From: an uncultured Bacteroidia bacterium
GTDB taxonomy: Bacteria > Bacteroidota > Bacteroidia > Bacteroidales > UBA932
Assembly (NCBI GenBank): GCA_902789245.1
Contig: CADAND010000001.1
Span: 228,272-292,271, forward strand
DNA length: 64,000 nt
Direction of reading: 5' to 3'
Made by a program: the position numbers and the translations under genes. Positions 34,228 through 42,033 of this stretch are shown one piece after another (position 1 is the stretch's first letter; each line of letters starts with the position of its first letter). The notes under the pieces are model-generated. The model saw nothing but the letters and a program-made list of their open reading frames with translations. It was not told where the DNA came from and searched no databases.

Positions 34228-34692
34228 ATGTTCTCTCAAGAAAATCTGACAACAATACTTAATGTGCTGGTTCCAGCAATTGTGGCGGTGGCTGGTTTCA
34301 TCATTGCGTGGCAGACAGAGAAGTTGCGAACCATGAGGGAGCAATTGTCGGAGAAGAAGTACAACGCTTACGCAGATGCGGTAAAGATGTTCTATTCCGT
34401 CTTGAAAGATACCAAGGCCAATCGCACTACTAATAACAGGGAAATGATGGATAGAATGATTGACATCAAGCGCGACATCTTCATGTATGGCTCTGACAAG
34501 GTGTTCAAGGCCTTCAACAAATGGTTACTTTCTACTACGAACAGTAATGATAAGGCGCAATTTGCCGCTTTCTTGGACTTCGTTCTTGAAATGCGTAAAG
34601 ACCTGTGTAATAATAAGACAAAACTCACGAAACACGATATACTGCTGAATCTTACTCAAAGTGAAGATGAAGCAAAAAAGTTGTTTGAATAA
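34228..34692 (+). CDS. unknown membrane-anchored protein behind hamB
   Basis: A 154-residue protein starting 7 bp after the hamB stop. One N-terminal membrane segment (about 9-29, ILNVLVPAIVAVAGFIIAW) is followed by a charged helical cytosolic part (EKLRTMREQLSEKKYNAYADAVKMFYSVLKD...). This layout is common among small defence-associated and phage-sensing proteins, but no family is recognised. The spacing suggests co-transcription with Hachiman. Confidence 0.6.
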   Translation: MFSQENLTTILNVLVPAIVAVAGFIIAWQTEKLRTMREQLSEKKYNAYADAVKMFYSVLKDTKANRTTNNREMMDRMIDIKRDIFMYGSDKVFKAFNKWLLSTTNSNDKAQFAAFLDFVLEMRKDLCNNKTKLTKHDILLNLTQSEDEAKKLFE

Positions 34693-34790
34693 AGGAACGA
34701 AAAAGAAATGGGACATGGAGACAAGTAGTATAGCTCCTGACTATCCGTTTAATCCGTGTTCGTTAAAGATTAATTCTCAAATTCTTGGTT

Positions 34791-35084
34791 ATGAGCAACA
34801 CTGATTTCTCTGAGATAGATAACCTTCATTCCGAGTGGTCGAGGATGGAGAAGGCGGCAAGGTTGAGTTGGCTTTCTGGAGAGAAGGCGCGGCTGACTGG
34901 GCTGGCTAACCAGTTCTCGCTGTATATCTATGCTAAAGGAGGCCTCATGAGTGATTCAGAGAGAGCTTATGCTCGCAAGCTCCTTGACATGATTAACTCT
35001 GTGGATGCGGAAGGCTCAAAGGTGATGGACGACCTTAGAAATGATGCTTTCAAAGAGATTGTCAAGAGTCTAATGAAACAATAA
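34791..35084 (+). CDS. unknown small helical protein
   Basis: A 97-residue, mostly helical protein (IDNLHSEWSRMEKAARLSWLSGEKARL...SEIVKS-like tail). ATG 34791 is preferred to an upstream TTG. It is 98 bp downstream of the membrane protein gene and in the same orientation. No motif is recognised, and it could belong to the Hachiman module or be unrelated. Confidence 0.5.
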   Translation: MSNTDFSEIDNLHSEWSRMEKAARLSWLSGEKARLTGLANQFSLYIYAKGGLMSDSERAYARKLLDMINSVDAEGSKVMDDLRNDAFKEIVKSLMKQ

Positions 35085-35302
35085 AAAGCTGCAAATGCTC
35101 TTACGCATAGGCGGAGCGCCTGACAGGTATAGGGCAACTTCTGATGCAGCGAGTACAATGCTAAGCGCGTTTAAACTTTGTCGAGTCGCGACAGAAGTCA
35201 ACAATTTTAAAGGAGTGATTCACCGCATTTGGTGCGCAGGACGCAGACCTGTCCCCTCTGTCTAGGTGAGAGGTAACGGTTAACGTTTAAAGGTTAAAGA
35301 CG
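35085..35302. other. gene-free, hairpin-rich gap
   Basis: This 218-bp stretch has small hairpins (GGCGGAGCGCC, CACCGCATTTGGTG, CCTCT...AGAGG) and a CTGTCTAGGTGAGAGGTAAC segment just before the four-helix gene. No ORF is seen. Confidence 0.4.
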
Positions 35303-35728
35303 ATGTTCAGTTTTGAAAGCTTAAGAGTATATAAGGCGGCTAGGCAACTGGTAAGGGATGTTTACCTGTTGCAGAATCAGTTTCCGAAGGAAGAACGTTA
35401 TGCACTTGGAGACCAAGTACGCAGGGCAGCCACCTCAATAACGGCCAATCTTGCCGAGGGCAGTGGCAGACAGTCACCTAAGGAAAAGATACATTTCATT
35501 GAGATAGCCTTTGGTTCTATGACCGAAGTGTTCTGTGAACCGACGTACGAAGCAAGAGCAGAGATAAGCATGCTTAATCTATGCCTTGCAAGGAGGAGGA
35601 AGACGAAGTCAACTGCAGACAGCTCGCGATCTGTAATATATAAAAGAAGAGCAGCTCGATGCCTTACGTCCCCAGTTCACCGAAGTAGCCAAGATGCTCT
35701 CTGGTCTTCGCAACTCTTTAACCTTTAA
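35303..35728 (+). pseudogene. four-helix-bundle (23S rRNA IVP-like) protein, disrupted
   Basis: The first 75 residues are a typical S23/four-helix-bundle protein (FSFESLRVYKAARQLVRDVY, RRAATSITANLAEGSGR, KIHFIEIAFGSMTEVFCE). After that the frame shifts. The expected ending is readable in another frame (QLQTARDL, stop, YIKEEQLDALRPQFTEVAK, then MLSGLRNSL), so about 65 bp of extra sequence plus a nonsense codon break the gene. Such genes are frequent companions of capsule loci in Bacteroidales, with no proven role there. Confidence 0.7.
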
Positions 35729-35861
35729 CCTTTAACCGTTACAGATAACGTAGTGGTAAGCTTTAGGGTAGAACGAGAGTAGAAGCAGGTAAGAAGAGGG
35801 GTAGAAGGGGCCGATGAGCGGGAGAGAATAGAATAAGGTAAAAAAAAGACAAGGTGGCCGA

Positions 35862-35882
35862 TGGTTCGACAAACTCACCATG
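35862..35882. repeat. ATGGTTCGACAAACTCACCAT element
   Basis: A 21-bp sequence resembling the widespread TGGTGAGCCTGTCGAACCA repeat of Bacteroidetes and other phyla. It lies in the purine-rich gap before repeat E2. Confidence 0.5.
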
Positions 35883-35900
35883 AATGGCCGATGAGCAACC

Positions 35901-36000
35901 GCTCCAGGCACAAATGTCTGTAAGAAGCCATTTGGGCCTTCCGCTAATGAAAGCGGTACAGCCCAATGGTCGCTGACGCGCCCATCCGGCTGTGAGACTT
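35901..36000 (+). repeat. module-boundary repeat E2
   Basis: It starts GCTCCAGGCACAAATGTC, then carries GGGCCTTCCGC, GCCCAATG and CATCCGGCTGTG, which occur in the same order in E3 (39533-39625). CAAATG pairs with CATTTG here, while E3 has TTTGCGGG with CCCGCAAA at the same place, which points to a conserved hairpin. It lies 59 bp before the next gene. Confidence 0.65.
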
Positions 36001-36058
36001 TTAGAGCGGCCTATGGCCGCACAAACAACGAGAGAAAGCAATTATAATAACAAAAATA

Positions 36059-36532
36059 ATGATTGATACGCAAGAACTACGGTTAGGCAACATCGTTCTA
36101 TTCAATGGCGAACCAGTCATTGTAAAGGGGATACATACAGGCACGGTTTTCCTTGATGGGGTTATGCGGCCTTCTGCTGACGATATACATATTGAGTATA
36201 ATCCAATATCTGCTGGCGAAGATTGTTTACAACCGTTACCTCTTAGTGATTTCCTTTTAGAGTCAATGAAGAGAGGAAGATGGGAAGATAAACACGGATA
36301 TCAGCATCAATACCATGCTCATAGTGCTAATTACACAATTCGTAAAGACGAAGAGGGTTATTATATAGCTATGTTCAGGGAGGATGGTCCAATCCATATC
36401 ACACCAGGCCATTTTCATAACTTCCATCAATTGCAGAATATTCATTTTGCTCAATATGGATACGAATTAGGTATAAGTGAGGAAGATGTGAAAATTGCAT
36501 GGCGTATAGTCAAAAACCATAATGACATATAA
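36059..36532 (+). CDS. hypothetical protein coupled to the DUF4062 gene
   Basis: A 157-residue protein starting MIDTQELRLGNIVLFNGEPVIV, similar in style to phage-type and Bacteroidales hypothetical proteins (TKELRIGNWV). It is His- and Tyr-rich in the middle (KHGYQHQYHAHSANY) and contains HNFHQLQNIHFA. Its stop overlaps the start of the DUF4062 gene (TAATG), indicating tight coupling. Function unknown. Confidence 0.65.
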   Translation: MIDTQELRLGNIVLFNGEPVIVKGIHTGTVFLDGVMRPSADDIHIEYNPISAGEDCLQPLPLSDFLLESMKRGRWEDKHGYQHQYHAHSANYTIRKDEEGYYIAMFREDGPIHITPGHFHNFHQLQNIHFAQYGYELGISEEDVKIAWRIVKNHNDI

Positions 36533-37890
36533 TGGATAAGAAGTATCAGGTTTTTGTCAGTTCTACCTATGAAGATTTGAAAGAAGAGAGAGCATCTGTG
36601 ATTTCTAATCTTCTTAAAAATGGATTCATTCCGACAGGAATGGAATATTTCACAGCAACCAGCAAAACCCAGTGGGATGTTATAGAAGAGATAATTCCAC
36701 AATGTGACTATTATATTGTTATTGTGGCTGGCAAATATGGCAGTATTGAACCAAAGACGGGTATCAGTTATACTGAGAAAGAATATGATCTTGCCATTAA
36801 TAGCGGAGTGCCTGCCATAGGTTTTCTCTATAAAGATATCAAAAAACTGCCCTTTGAGAAGGTAGAAGAAAATGAAGAAGTTCGAGAAAGACTTAACGCT
36901 TTTCGTGAGAAGGTAAAAAATAACTTGTGTGACTTTTGGACGAATAAAGACAACTTAGCAAATGTTGTTACAAGTTCCTTGAATGCAGAGGTCAAGAAGA
37001 CTCCAAGAATAGGTTGGGTAAGAGCGGATAAGATTAACGAACATGGTAATACTGATGATGTTATTTCTTTTCTCAATACCATTATTGATTTACATATCTG
37101 TCATTCAAGTTTTTCCTTTGATGATAATGATACCATAGTAGAGAAAGCAACTGTCTCTTTGCAATGGGGTGAGATTGTTGAAAAAGTATGTGGATTAATG
37201 TCGGTACCTCTCACTTATCAAGGAGCAAAAGAGGAAATTTCGAATTTGTGGAATGGAGTCGTCGATGCTGATGTTCAACTGATTATTAATACTCTTGTTA
37301 GTAAAGGAATACTTGATGCAGGTTCTGAATCAATTAAAGGATTAGGAGTCCAAAACTATTGTACTGTTACGTCATATGGTCATCATGTTCTGGCAGAATA
37401 TCTCACCAAGAACAATACTGAACTAGCTTTACGTGATCGTAAGATGCTTGTTAGGATAATGGAGAATTTCAGTACTAGGCTGATGGATAACTATTTTATG
37501 GATGGACCAACTTTTATTGAGCATGATTTATTATCATCATTCGAGGCATGTGAATCAATAGTAAGTGCATCATCTTTCACTTTATATGGTGAGACAATTA
37601 ACGGATTGTGGAATCCATTCTATGAGTGCTGGAAAGAAGCAATGAGTCACGGTGAATGGTATGAGTCATTTGATGTTCAAAGATATAAGTTTCATGGTTT
37701 GCAGCACGACCGTTTTGTTTCAAATAACGATGAAAAGAACTATAATCATTTAATGAACATCCTGAACAAGCTGCAACGTCTATATCATGACTTTATTTGT
37801 TATGTAAAAGACACTTGCAAAGTGAACGTTGAAGAGACTTCTAACAAGTTTGAGCAGGATATACTCAAGATGAAAAGCCATTTCATATAA
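36532..37890 (+). CDS. DUF4062-domain protein, candidate defence effector or sensor
   Basis: A 452-residue protein whose N-terminus is a DUF4062 domain: QVFVSSTYEDLKEERASV at 5-22, CDYYIVIVAGKYGSIEP, and SYTEKEYDLAI. This domain has a TIR-like layout and often heads NTPase (STAND) defence proteins. Here no NTPase follows. The middle has a possible winged helix (about 200-290, DVQLIINTLVSKGILD) and the C-terminus is helical. The location between Hachiman and capsule genes supports a defence role but does not prove it. Confidence 0.7.
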   Translation: MDKKYQVFVSSTYEDLKEERASVISNLLKNGFIPTGMEYFTATSKTQWDVIEEIIPQCDYYIVIVAGKYGSIEPKTGISYTEKEYDLAINSGVPAIGFLYKDIKKLPFEKVEENEEVRERLNAFREKVKNNLCDFWTNKDNLANVVTSSLNAEVKKTPRIGWVRADKINEHGNTDDVISFLNTIIDLHICHSSFSFDDNDTIVEKATVSLQWGEIVEKVCGLMSVPLTYQGAKEEISNLWNGVVDADVQLIINTLVSKGILDAGSESIKGLGVQNYCTVTSYGHHVLAEYLTKNNTELALRDRKMLVRIMENFSTRLMDNYFMDGPTFIEHDLLSSFEACESIVSASSFTLYGETINGLWNPFYECWKEAMSHGEWYESFDVQRYKFHGLQHDRFVSNNDEKNYNHLMNILNKLQRLYHDFICYVKDTCKVNVEETSNKFEQDILKMKSHFI

Positions 37891-37986
37891 GAGTAGCGGC
37901 ATAAGCAGGGAAATGTGATAGGAAAGAATCACATCATCTGCTTAACATTGAACAATTTACAGTTAACAAATTAACATTTAACACGG

Positions 37987-38090
37987 CTTCCGGCTTTACG
38001 CGCAGCCGGAGCCGCGATGGGGCAGAAAGGACTTCCGCATAGCCTGATGCCCCAACCATAGGGCGGATACCCGCTGTCTCTCATAAGAAA
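37987..38090 (+). repeat. module-boundary repeat E4
   Basis: A CTTCCGGCT/AGCCGGAG hairpin (37987-38012) is followed by ACTTCCGCATAGCCTGATGC, then CCCCAACCAT and CTCTCATAA. The second part is closely matched at 39873-39940 (E5). The 462-bp gap between the DUF4062 gene and wecB holds no ORF I can support; the rest is AT-rich leader. Confidence 0.55.
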
Positions 38091-38352
38091 AGGTTCTTGG
38101 ACGAGCCAAGCGGCAAAGCCGAGCGCAATAACAGCGGGCCTGTTCTGAGAAAATCCGAGAGAAGTTGAAAAGACCCTTGTTTAACTAGAAAACAAAAATA
38201 CGCAATAATAAACATTCTTTAATAGAAGAGGTGTCAAAATTACAGGAGCTTGGCTTCTGGCTAATGACTTGAAATAATATCTGATTGCACAGGTGGTCGC
38301 AAGGGTGATGCAGTTCGATACTGCCAGTCAGAACGAATAATCAGTTTTTATT

Positions 38353-39528
38353 ATGAAAAAAATAATGTTAGTGTTTGGAACACGCCCAGAGGCTATTAAG
38401 ATGTGCCCTCTGGTTAAGGAGTTCCAAAAATATACTGAGCAATTTGATACTATTGTATGCGTGACAGGACAACATCGCGAGATGTTGGATCAGGTCTTGA
38501 CTATTTTTGATGTCAAACCTGATTATGACCTGAACATCATGAAGCAAGGTCAAGACCTCTATGATGTGACCGCCCGTGTACTCACGGGAATGCGTGACGT
38601 TTTCAAGGAGTGCAAGCCCGATGTGGTGCTAGTTCACGGTGATACCACCACCAGCACAGCAGCCGCTTTGGCGGCATTCTACCAGCAGATTCCTGTCGGT
38701 CACGTAGAGGCAGGCCTGCGTACCCACAACATCTATAGCCCCTGGCCTGAGGAGATGAACCGACAGATTACTGGCCGTATAGCCACATACGACTTTGCCC
38801 CCACACCCCTCAGTGAGAAGAATCTGCAGGAAGAAAAGGCCCACGGACAGATTTTTGTCACCGGTAATACAGTCATTGACGCCCTCCACATGGTAGTGGA
38901 TAAGCTCAAAACAGACAGAGCACTTGCTAATGAGCAAATCAACGTGCTCAAGAATGCCGGTTACGACGTAACCCGCCTTGATGGAGGTAAGAAGCTAGTT
39001 TTAATTACTGGACATAGAAGAGAGAACTTTGGAGATGGCTTTATCTCTATGGTAACAGCCATGAAAGACCTCAGTGAGAAGTATCCTGATGTGGACTTTG
39101 TATATCCTATGCACCTGAATCCGAATGTTCGCAAGCCAATCCACGAAGTGTTTGGTGAGGACTTGACCCGCCCCAACTTCTTCTTCATTGAGCCCCTCCA
39201 GTATCTGGAGTTCGTTTACCTGATGGAGAAGAGCACTGTTGTCCTCACCGACTCTGGTGGTATTCAAGAAGAAGCCCCAGGCCTGGGCAAGCCAGTACTT
39301 GTGATGCGCGACACCACCGAACGTCCCGAGGCGCTGAAGAGTGGCACTGTACATCTGGTAGGAACAAACCATGACCTGATTGTAAACGAAGTCAGCACCC
39401 TGCTCGATGATCCAGTAGCATACGAGAAGATGAGTAAGGCCGTGAACCCTTATGGTGACGGCAAGGCTTGCAGCCGCATTGTGAGAGCACTGAATGGAGA
39501 GGAAGTAGATAGATACGAAGTGAACTAA
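38353..39528 (+). CDS. wecB: UDP-N-acetylglucosamine 2-epimerase
   Basis: A 391-residue WecB-type epimerase converting UDP-GlcNAc to UDP-ManNAc. Motifs: FGTRPEAIKMCPLV, VTGQHREMLDQV, VHGDTTTSTAAALAAFY, HVEAGLRTHN, TGHRRENFG and TDSGGIQEEAPGLGKPVLV. No UDP-ManNAc dehydrogenase gene lies next to it. It is separated from its neighbours by repeats E4 and E3. Confidence 0.93.
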   Translation: MKKIMLVFGTRPEAIKMCPLVKEFQKYTEQFDTIVCVTGQHREMLDQVLTIFDVKPDYDLNIMKQGQDLYDVTARVLTGMRDVFKECKPDVVLVHGDTTTSTAAALAAFYQQIPVGHVEAGLRTHNIYSPWPEEMNRQITGRIATYDFAPTPLSEKNLQEEKAHGQIFVTGNTVIDALHMVVDKLKTDRALANEQINVLKNAGYDVTRLDGGKKLVLITGHRRENFGDGFISMVTAMKDLSEKYPDVDFVYPMHLNPNVRKPIHEVFGEDLTRPNFFFIEPLQYLEFVYLMEKSTVVLTDSGGIQEEAPGLGKPVLVMRDTTERPEALKSGTVHLVGTNHDLIVNEVSTLLDDPVAYEKMSKAVNPYGDGKACSRIVRALNGEEVDRYEVN

Positions 39529-39532
39529 CCCA

Positions 39533-39670
39533 GCTCCAGGCACATTTGCGGGACAAGCCCGCAAAAGAGCCTTCCGCAGGTAAAGCAGTACGCCCAATGC
39601 CGCGATTGCGGCATCCGGCTGTGGATTATCTGACAGGAGCACTGCTCCTGACAAAAACGAGAAAGACGCT
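39533..39670 (+). repeat. module-boundary repeat E3
   Basis: It starts GCTCCAGGCACATTTG three bases after the wecB stop. TTTGCGGG/CCCGCAAA and GCCGC/GCGGC hairpins flank CCTTCCGC and CCCAATGCC, and ATCCGGCTGTG and a CAGGAGCAC/CTCCTG hairpin follow. It shares its ordered blocks with E2. Confidence 0.65.
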
Positions 39671-39714
39671 AATTAACAGTTAACATATTTACATTGCGAT
39701 TAAGCGAGCACAGA

Positions 39715-39940
39715 GTCAAGCTTGCTTGAACCGAGGGAGCAGCGAGCGCCATCTGAGCTTGCTTAGTGATGGCCGAGTCGCGTCCGAGGAAGGCGACAGC
39801 CAACATTGTCGAGCGTAAGCAATGTCGACCGAAGGTCAACATAAAAGCAAAATTGCGGCACAGAGCTAACAGGTCTTCCGCACAGCCTTAATGCCCCAGC
39901 CATCATAGGACAGTTATCCCATCGGGATTCTCTCATAAAT
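39715..39940 (+). repeat. run of four hairpins followed by repeat E5
   Basis: Consecutive stems: CAAGC/GCTTG (39717), GCCATC/GATGGC (39748-39773), GTCGC/GCGAC (39777-39797) and ACATTG/CAATGT (39803-39825). E5 then covers 39873-39940 (GTCTTCCGCACAGCCTTAAT, then GCCCCAGCCAT and CTCTCATAA), matching E4. It is the leader region of the second rfbA copy. Confidence 0.5.
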
Positions 39941-39998
39941 AGATTTCCCAACAGCTGGCTTGGCCTTTTGAATGAAGTAAATACAAATAATATAGGAA

Positions 39999-40910
39999 AT
40001 GAAAGGAATCGTACTTGCCGGCGGCTCTGGTACCCGCCTTTACCCGATTACCAAGGGTGTTAGCAAGCAATTGCTCCCAATTTATGATAAACCTATGGTT
40101 TATTACCCTATCAGTGCATTGATGCTGGCAGGGATAAGGGATATTTTGATTATCTCTACGCCTTATGACCTCCCTGGCTTTAAGCGTCTTCTTGGGGATG
40201 GAAGCGACTATGGCGTGCACTTTGAGTATGCAGAACAGCCTTCACCAGACGGTCTAGCGCAAGCATTCATTATTGGTGAAGACTTTATTGGTAATGATTC
40301 AGCCTGTCTTGTTCTGGGAGATAATATTTTTTTCGGTTCCGGCTTCTCGGATATGCTTGAGGCTGCAGTAAAGAATGCAGAAGAAAACAAGAAGGCTACC
40401 GTATTTGGATATTGGGTAAATGATCCAGAGCGTTATGGTGTTGCTGAATTCGATAAGCAAGGTAACTGCCTCTCAATTGAGGAAAAGCCCAAAGAGCCTA
40501 AGAGCAACTATGCCGTAGTGGGCTTGTATTTCTATCCCAATAAAGTGGTTGATGTGGCTAAGCATATCAAGCCATCTGCCCGTGGTGAGTTGGAAATCAC
40601 AACAGTTAATCAAGAGTTTTTAAAGGACGGTGAACTGAAAGTTCAGGTATTGGGACGTGGTTTTGCCTGGTTGGATACTGGCACACATGATTCTTTGAGT
40701 GAGGCTTCAACTTTCATCGAGGTGATAGAAAAGCGTCAGGGATTGAAGGTCGCTTGTTTGGAAGGCATCGCATATCGTAGAGGTTGGATTTCAGAAGAGA
40801 AAATGCGTGAGCTCGCTAAGCCAATGCTAAAAAACCAGTATGGCCAGTACCTGCTGAAGGTTATTGATGAGATGAAAGAAGAAATCAATTCTGGAACTTT
40901 GAAGTGGTAA
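39999..40910 (+). CDS. rfbA: glucose-1-phosphate thymidylyltransferase, second copy
   Basis: A 303-residue RmlA paralogue of 22433-23314. The proteins are very alike ([45 protein letters not shown]), but codon use here is AT-rich, matching the capsule island. It has a 10-residue C-terminal extension ([10 protein letters not shown]). It forms an operon with rfbC (3-bp gap). Confidence 0.94.
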   Translation: MKGIVLAGGSGTRLYPITKGVSKQLLPIYDKPMVYYPISALMLAGIRDILIISTPYDLPGFKRLLGDGSDYGVHFEYAEQPSPDGLAQAFIIGEDFIGNDSACLVLGDNIFFGSGFSDMLEAAVKNAEENKKATVFGYWVNDPERYGVAEFDKQGNCLSIEEKPKEPKSNYAVVGLYFYPNKVVDVAKHIKPSARGELEITTVNQEFLKDGELKVQVLGRGFAWLDTGTHDSLSEASTFIEVIEKRQGLKVACLEGIAYRRGWISEEKMRELAKPMLKNQYGQYLLKVIDEMKEEINSGTLKW

Positions 40911-40913
40911 ATT

Positions 40914-41501
40914 ATGGATGTTATAAAGACTGATATTGAAGGGGTTCTAATAATTGAACCAAAGGTTTTTGGAGATAAGCGAGGTTATTTTTTTGAAAGT
41001 TTCTCGCAACGCGAATTCGATGAGAAAGTTGTGCCTATTCTTGGACATAGGGTGAACTTTGTTCAGGATAATGAAAGCATGTCAAGCCATGGTGTGATGC
41101 GTGGATTGCATTTCCAGCGTCCTCCATTTACTCAGAGTAAATTGGTTCGTTGTGTTAAGGGTGCTGTGCTCGACGTGGCAGTAGATATTCGCAAAGGAAG
41201 TCTCACTTATGGAAAGCATGTGGCAGTAGAACTGACTGAAGATAACCATCGCCAGTTCTTTGTGCCTCGTGGCTTTGCTCATGGATTTGCTGTTCTTACA
41301 GAAACAGCTGTATTTCAATACAAGTGCGATGAATTCTACCATCCAGAGGCTGATGGTGGTATAAGCATTATAGATGATACTCTTGGTATTGATTGGCGCA
41401 TTCCAACTGAGAAGGCTCTGTTATCTGACAAAGACACCAAGCACGCTATGTTAAAGGACTTTGATACTCCATTTGATATTAACACTGACTTATATAAATA
41501 A
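40914..41501 (+). CDS. rfbC: dTDP-4-dehydrorhamnose 3,5-epimerase, second copy
   Basis: A 195-residue RmlC paralogue of 21883-22446: [32 protein letters not shown] and [12 protein letters not shown]. No rfbB or rfbD accompanies this copy, so it either relies on the GC-rich set or feeds another dTDP-sugar with the aminotransferase downstream. Confidence 0.93.
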   Translation: MDVIKTDIEGVLIIEPKVFGDKRGYFFESFSQREFDEKVVPILGHRVNFVQDNESMSSHGVMRGLHFQRPPFTQSKLVRCVKGAVLDVAVDIRKGSLTYGKHVAVELTEDNHRQFFVPRGFAHGFAVLTETAVFQYKCDEFYHPEADGGISIIDDTLGIDWRIPTEKALLSDKDTKHAMLKDFDTPFDINTDLYK

Positions 41502-41508
41502 AAATACG

Positions 41509-42033
41509 ATGCAAATTTTTCTTAGACCTATATCAAAGAGTGACGGGCCCAATATTGTCCGTTGGAGAAATGATCCGGATGTTTTGAGTCATTGCTTAGA
41601 CAAAACACATATCACGGAGGAATCTAATCTTGCTTTCTACAAGGCATATATAGAGACTGGCAAATATAAGCAGTTCATTGTGGAGTGTGTAGAATCTTAC
41701 TCAGGTGTTTGTACTTACCCCATAGCAACTGTATACCTTAAGGATATGGATTATGGGAATAAGCGTTGTGAGCTATGCATATTTACCAGTAGTGATGTAG
41801 AGTGGAACCCAGAAGGGCAAACAATAGCCATTGAGATGTTAGTGGAAAAGGCATTTAACGAATATGGAATGCATAAAATATACACCTATGTTTTCAAAAA
41901 GTTTCCCAACGAAGTGGATTTGTTGAAAAAAGCTGGTTTTGGTATTGAAGCAACTTTAATGGGAGAAGCTTTGAACGAGAAAGGAGAGTATGAAGATATT
42001 ATACGTCTTAGTATAGTAAAAGGGGGAAAATAA
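41509..42033 (+). CDS. GNAT-family N-acetyltransferase
   Basis: A 174-residue acetyltransferase of the RimJ/RimL GNAT group: IFLRPISKSDGPNIVRWRNDPDV at the N-terminus, then the acetyl-CoA region (EWNPEGQTIAIEMLVEKAFNEYGMHKIYTYVF) and AGFGIEATLMGEAL. In this setting it probably acetylates an amino sugar. ATG 41509 is used, because upstream codons overlap the rfbC end. Its stop overlaps the flippase start (TAATG). Confidence 0.8.
   Translation: MQIFLRPISKSDGPNIVRWRNDPDVLSHCLDKTHITEESNLAFYKAYIETGKYKQFIVECVESYSGVCTYPIATVYLKDMDYGNKRCELCIFTSSDVEWNPEGQTIAIEMLVEKAFNEYGMHKIYTYVFKKFPNEVDLLKKAGFGIEATLMGEALNEKGEYEDIIRLSIVKGGK

Noticed and set aside
38264-38337. tRNA-like stretch before wecB (GCAGTTCGATACTGC with pairing TCTGGCT/AGTCAGA)
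   Set aside because: The T-arm and acceptor look plausible, but the D-arm lacks GG and no proper anticodon stem of 5 bp with a 7-nt loop can be drawn. At most a decayed tRNA.
37891-38352. Insertion sequence or transposase remnant
   Set aside because: No transposase-like frame is present in this or any other gap.
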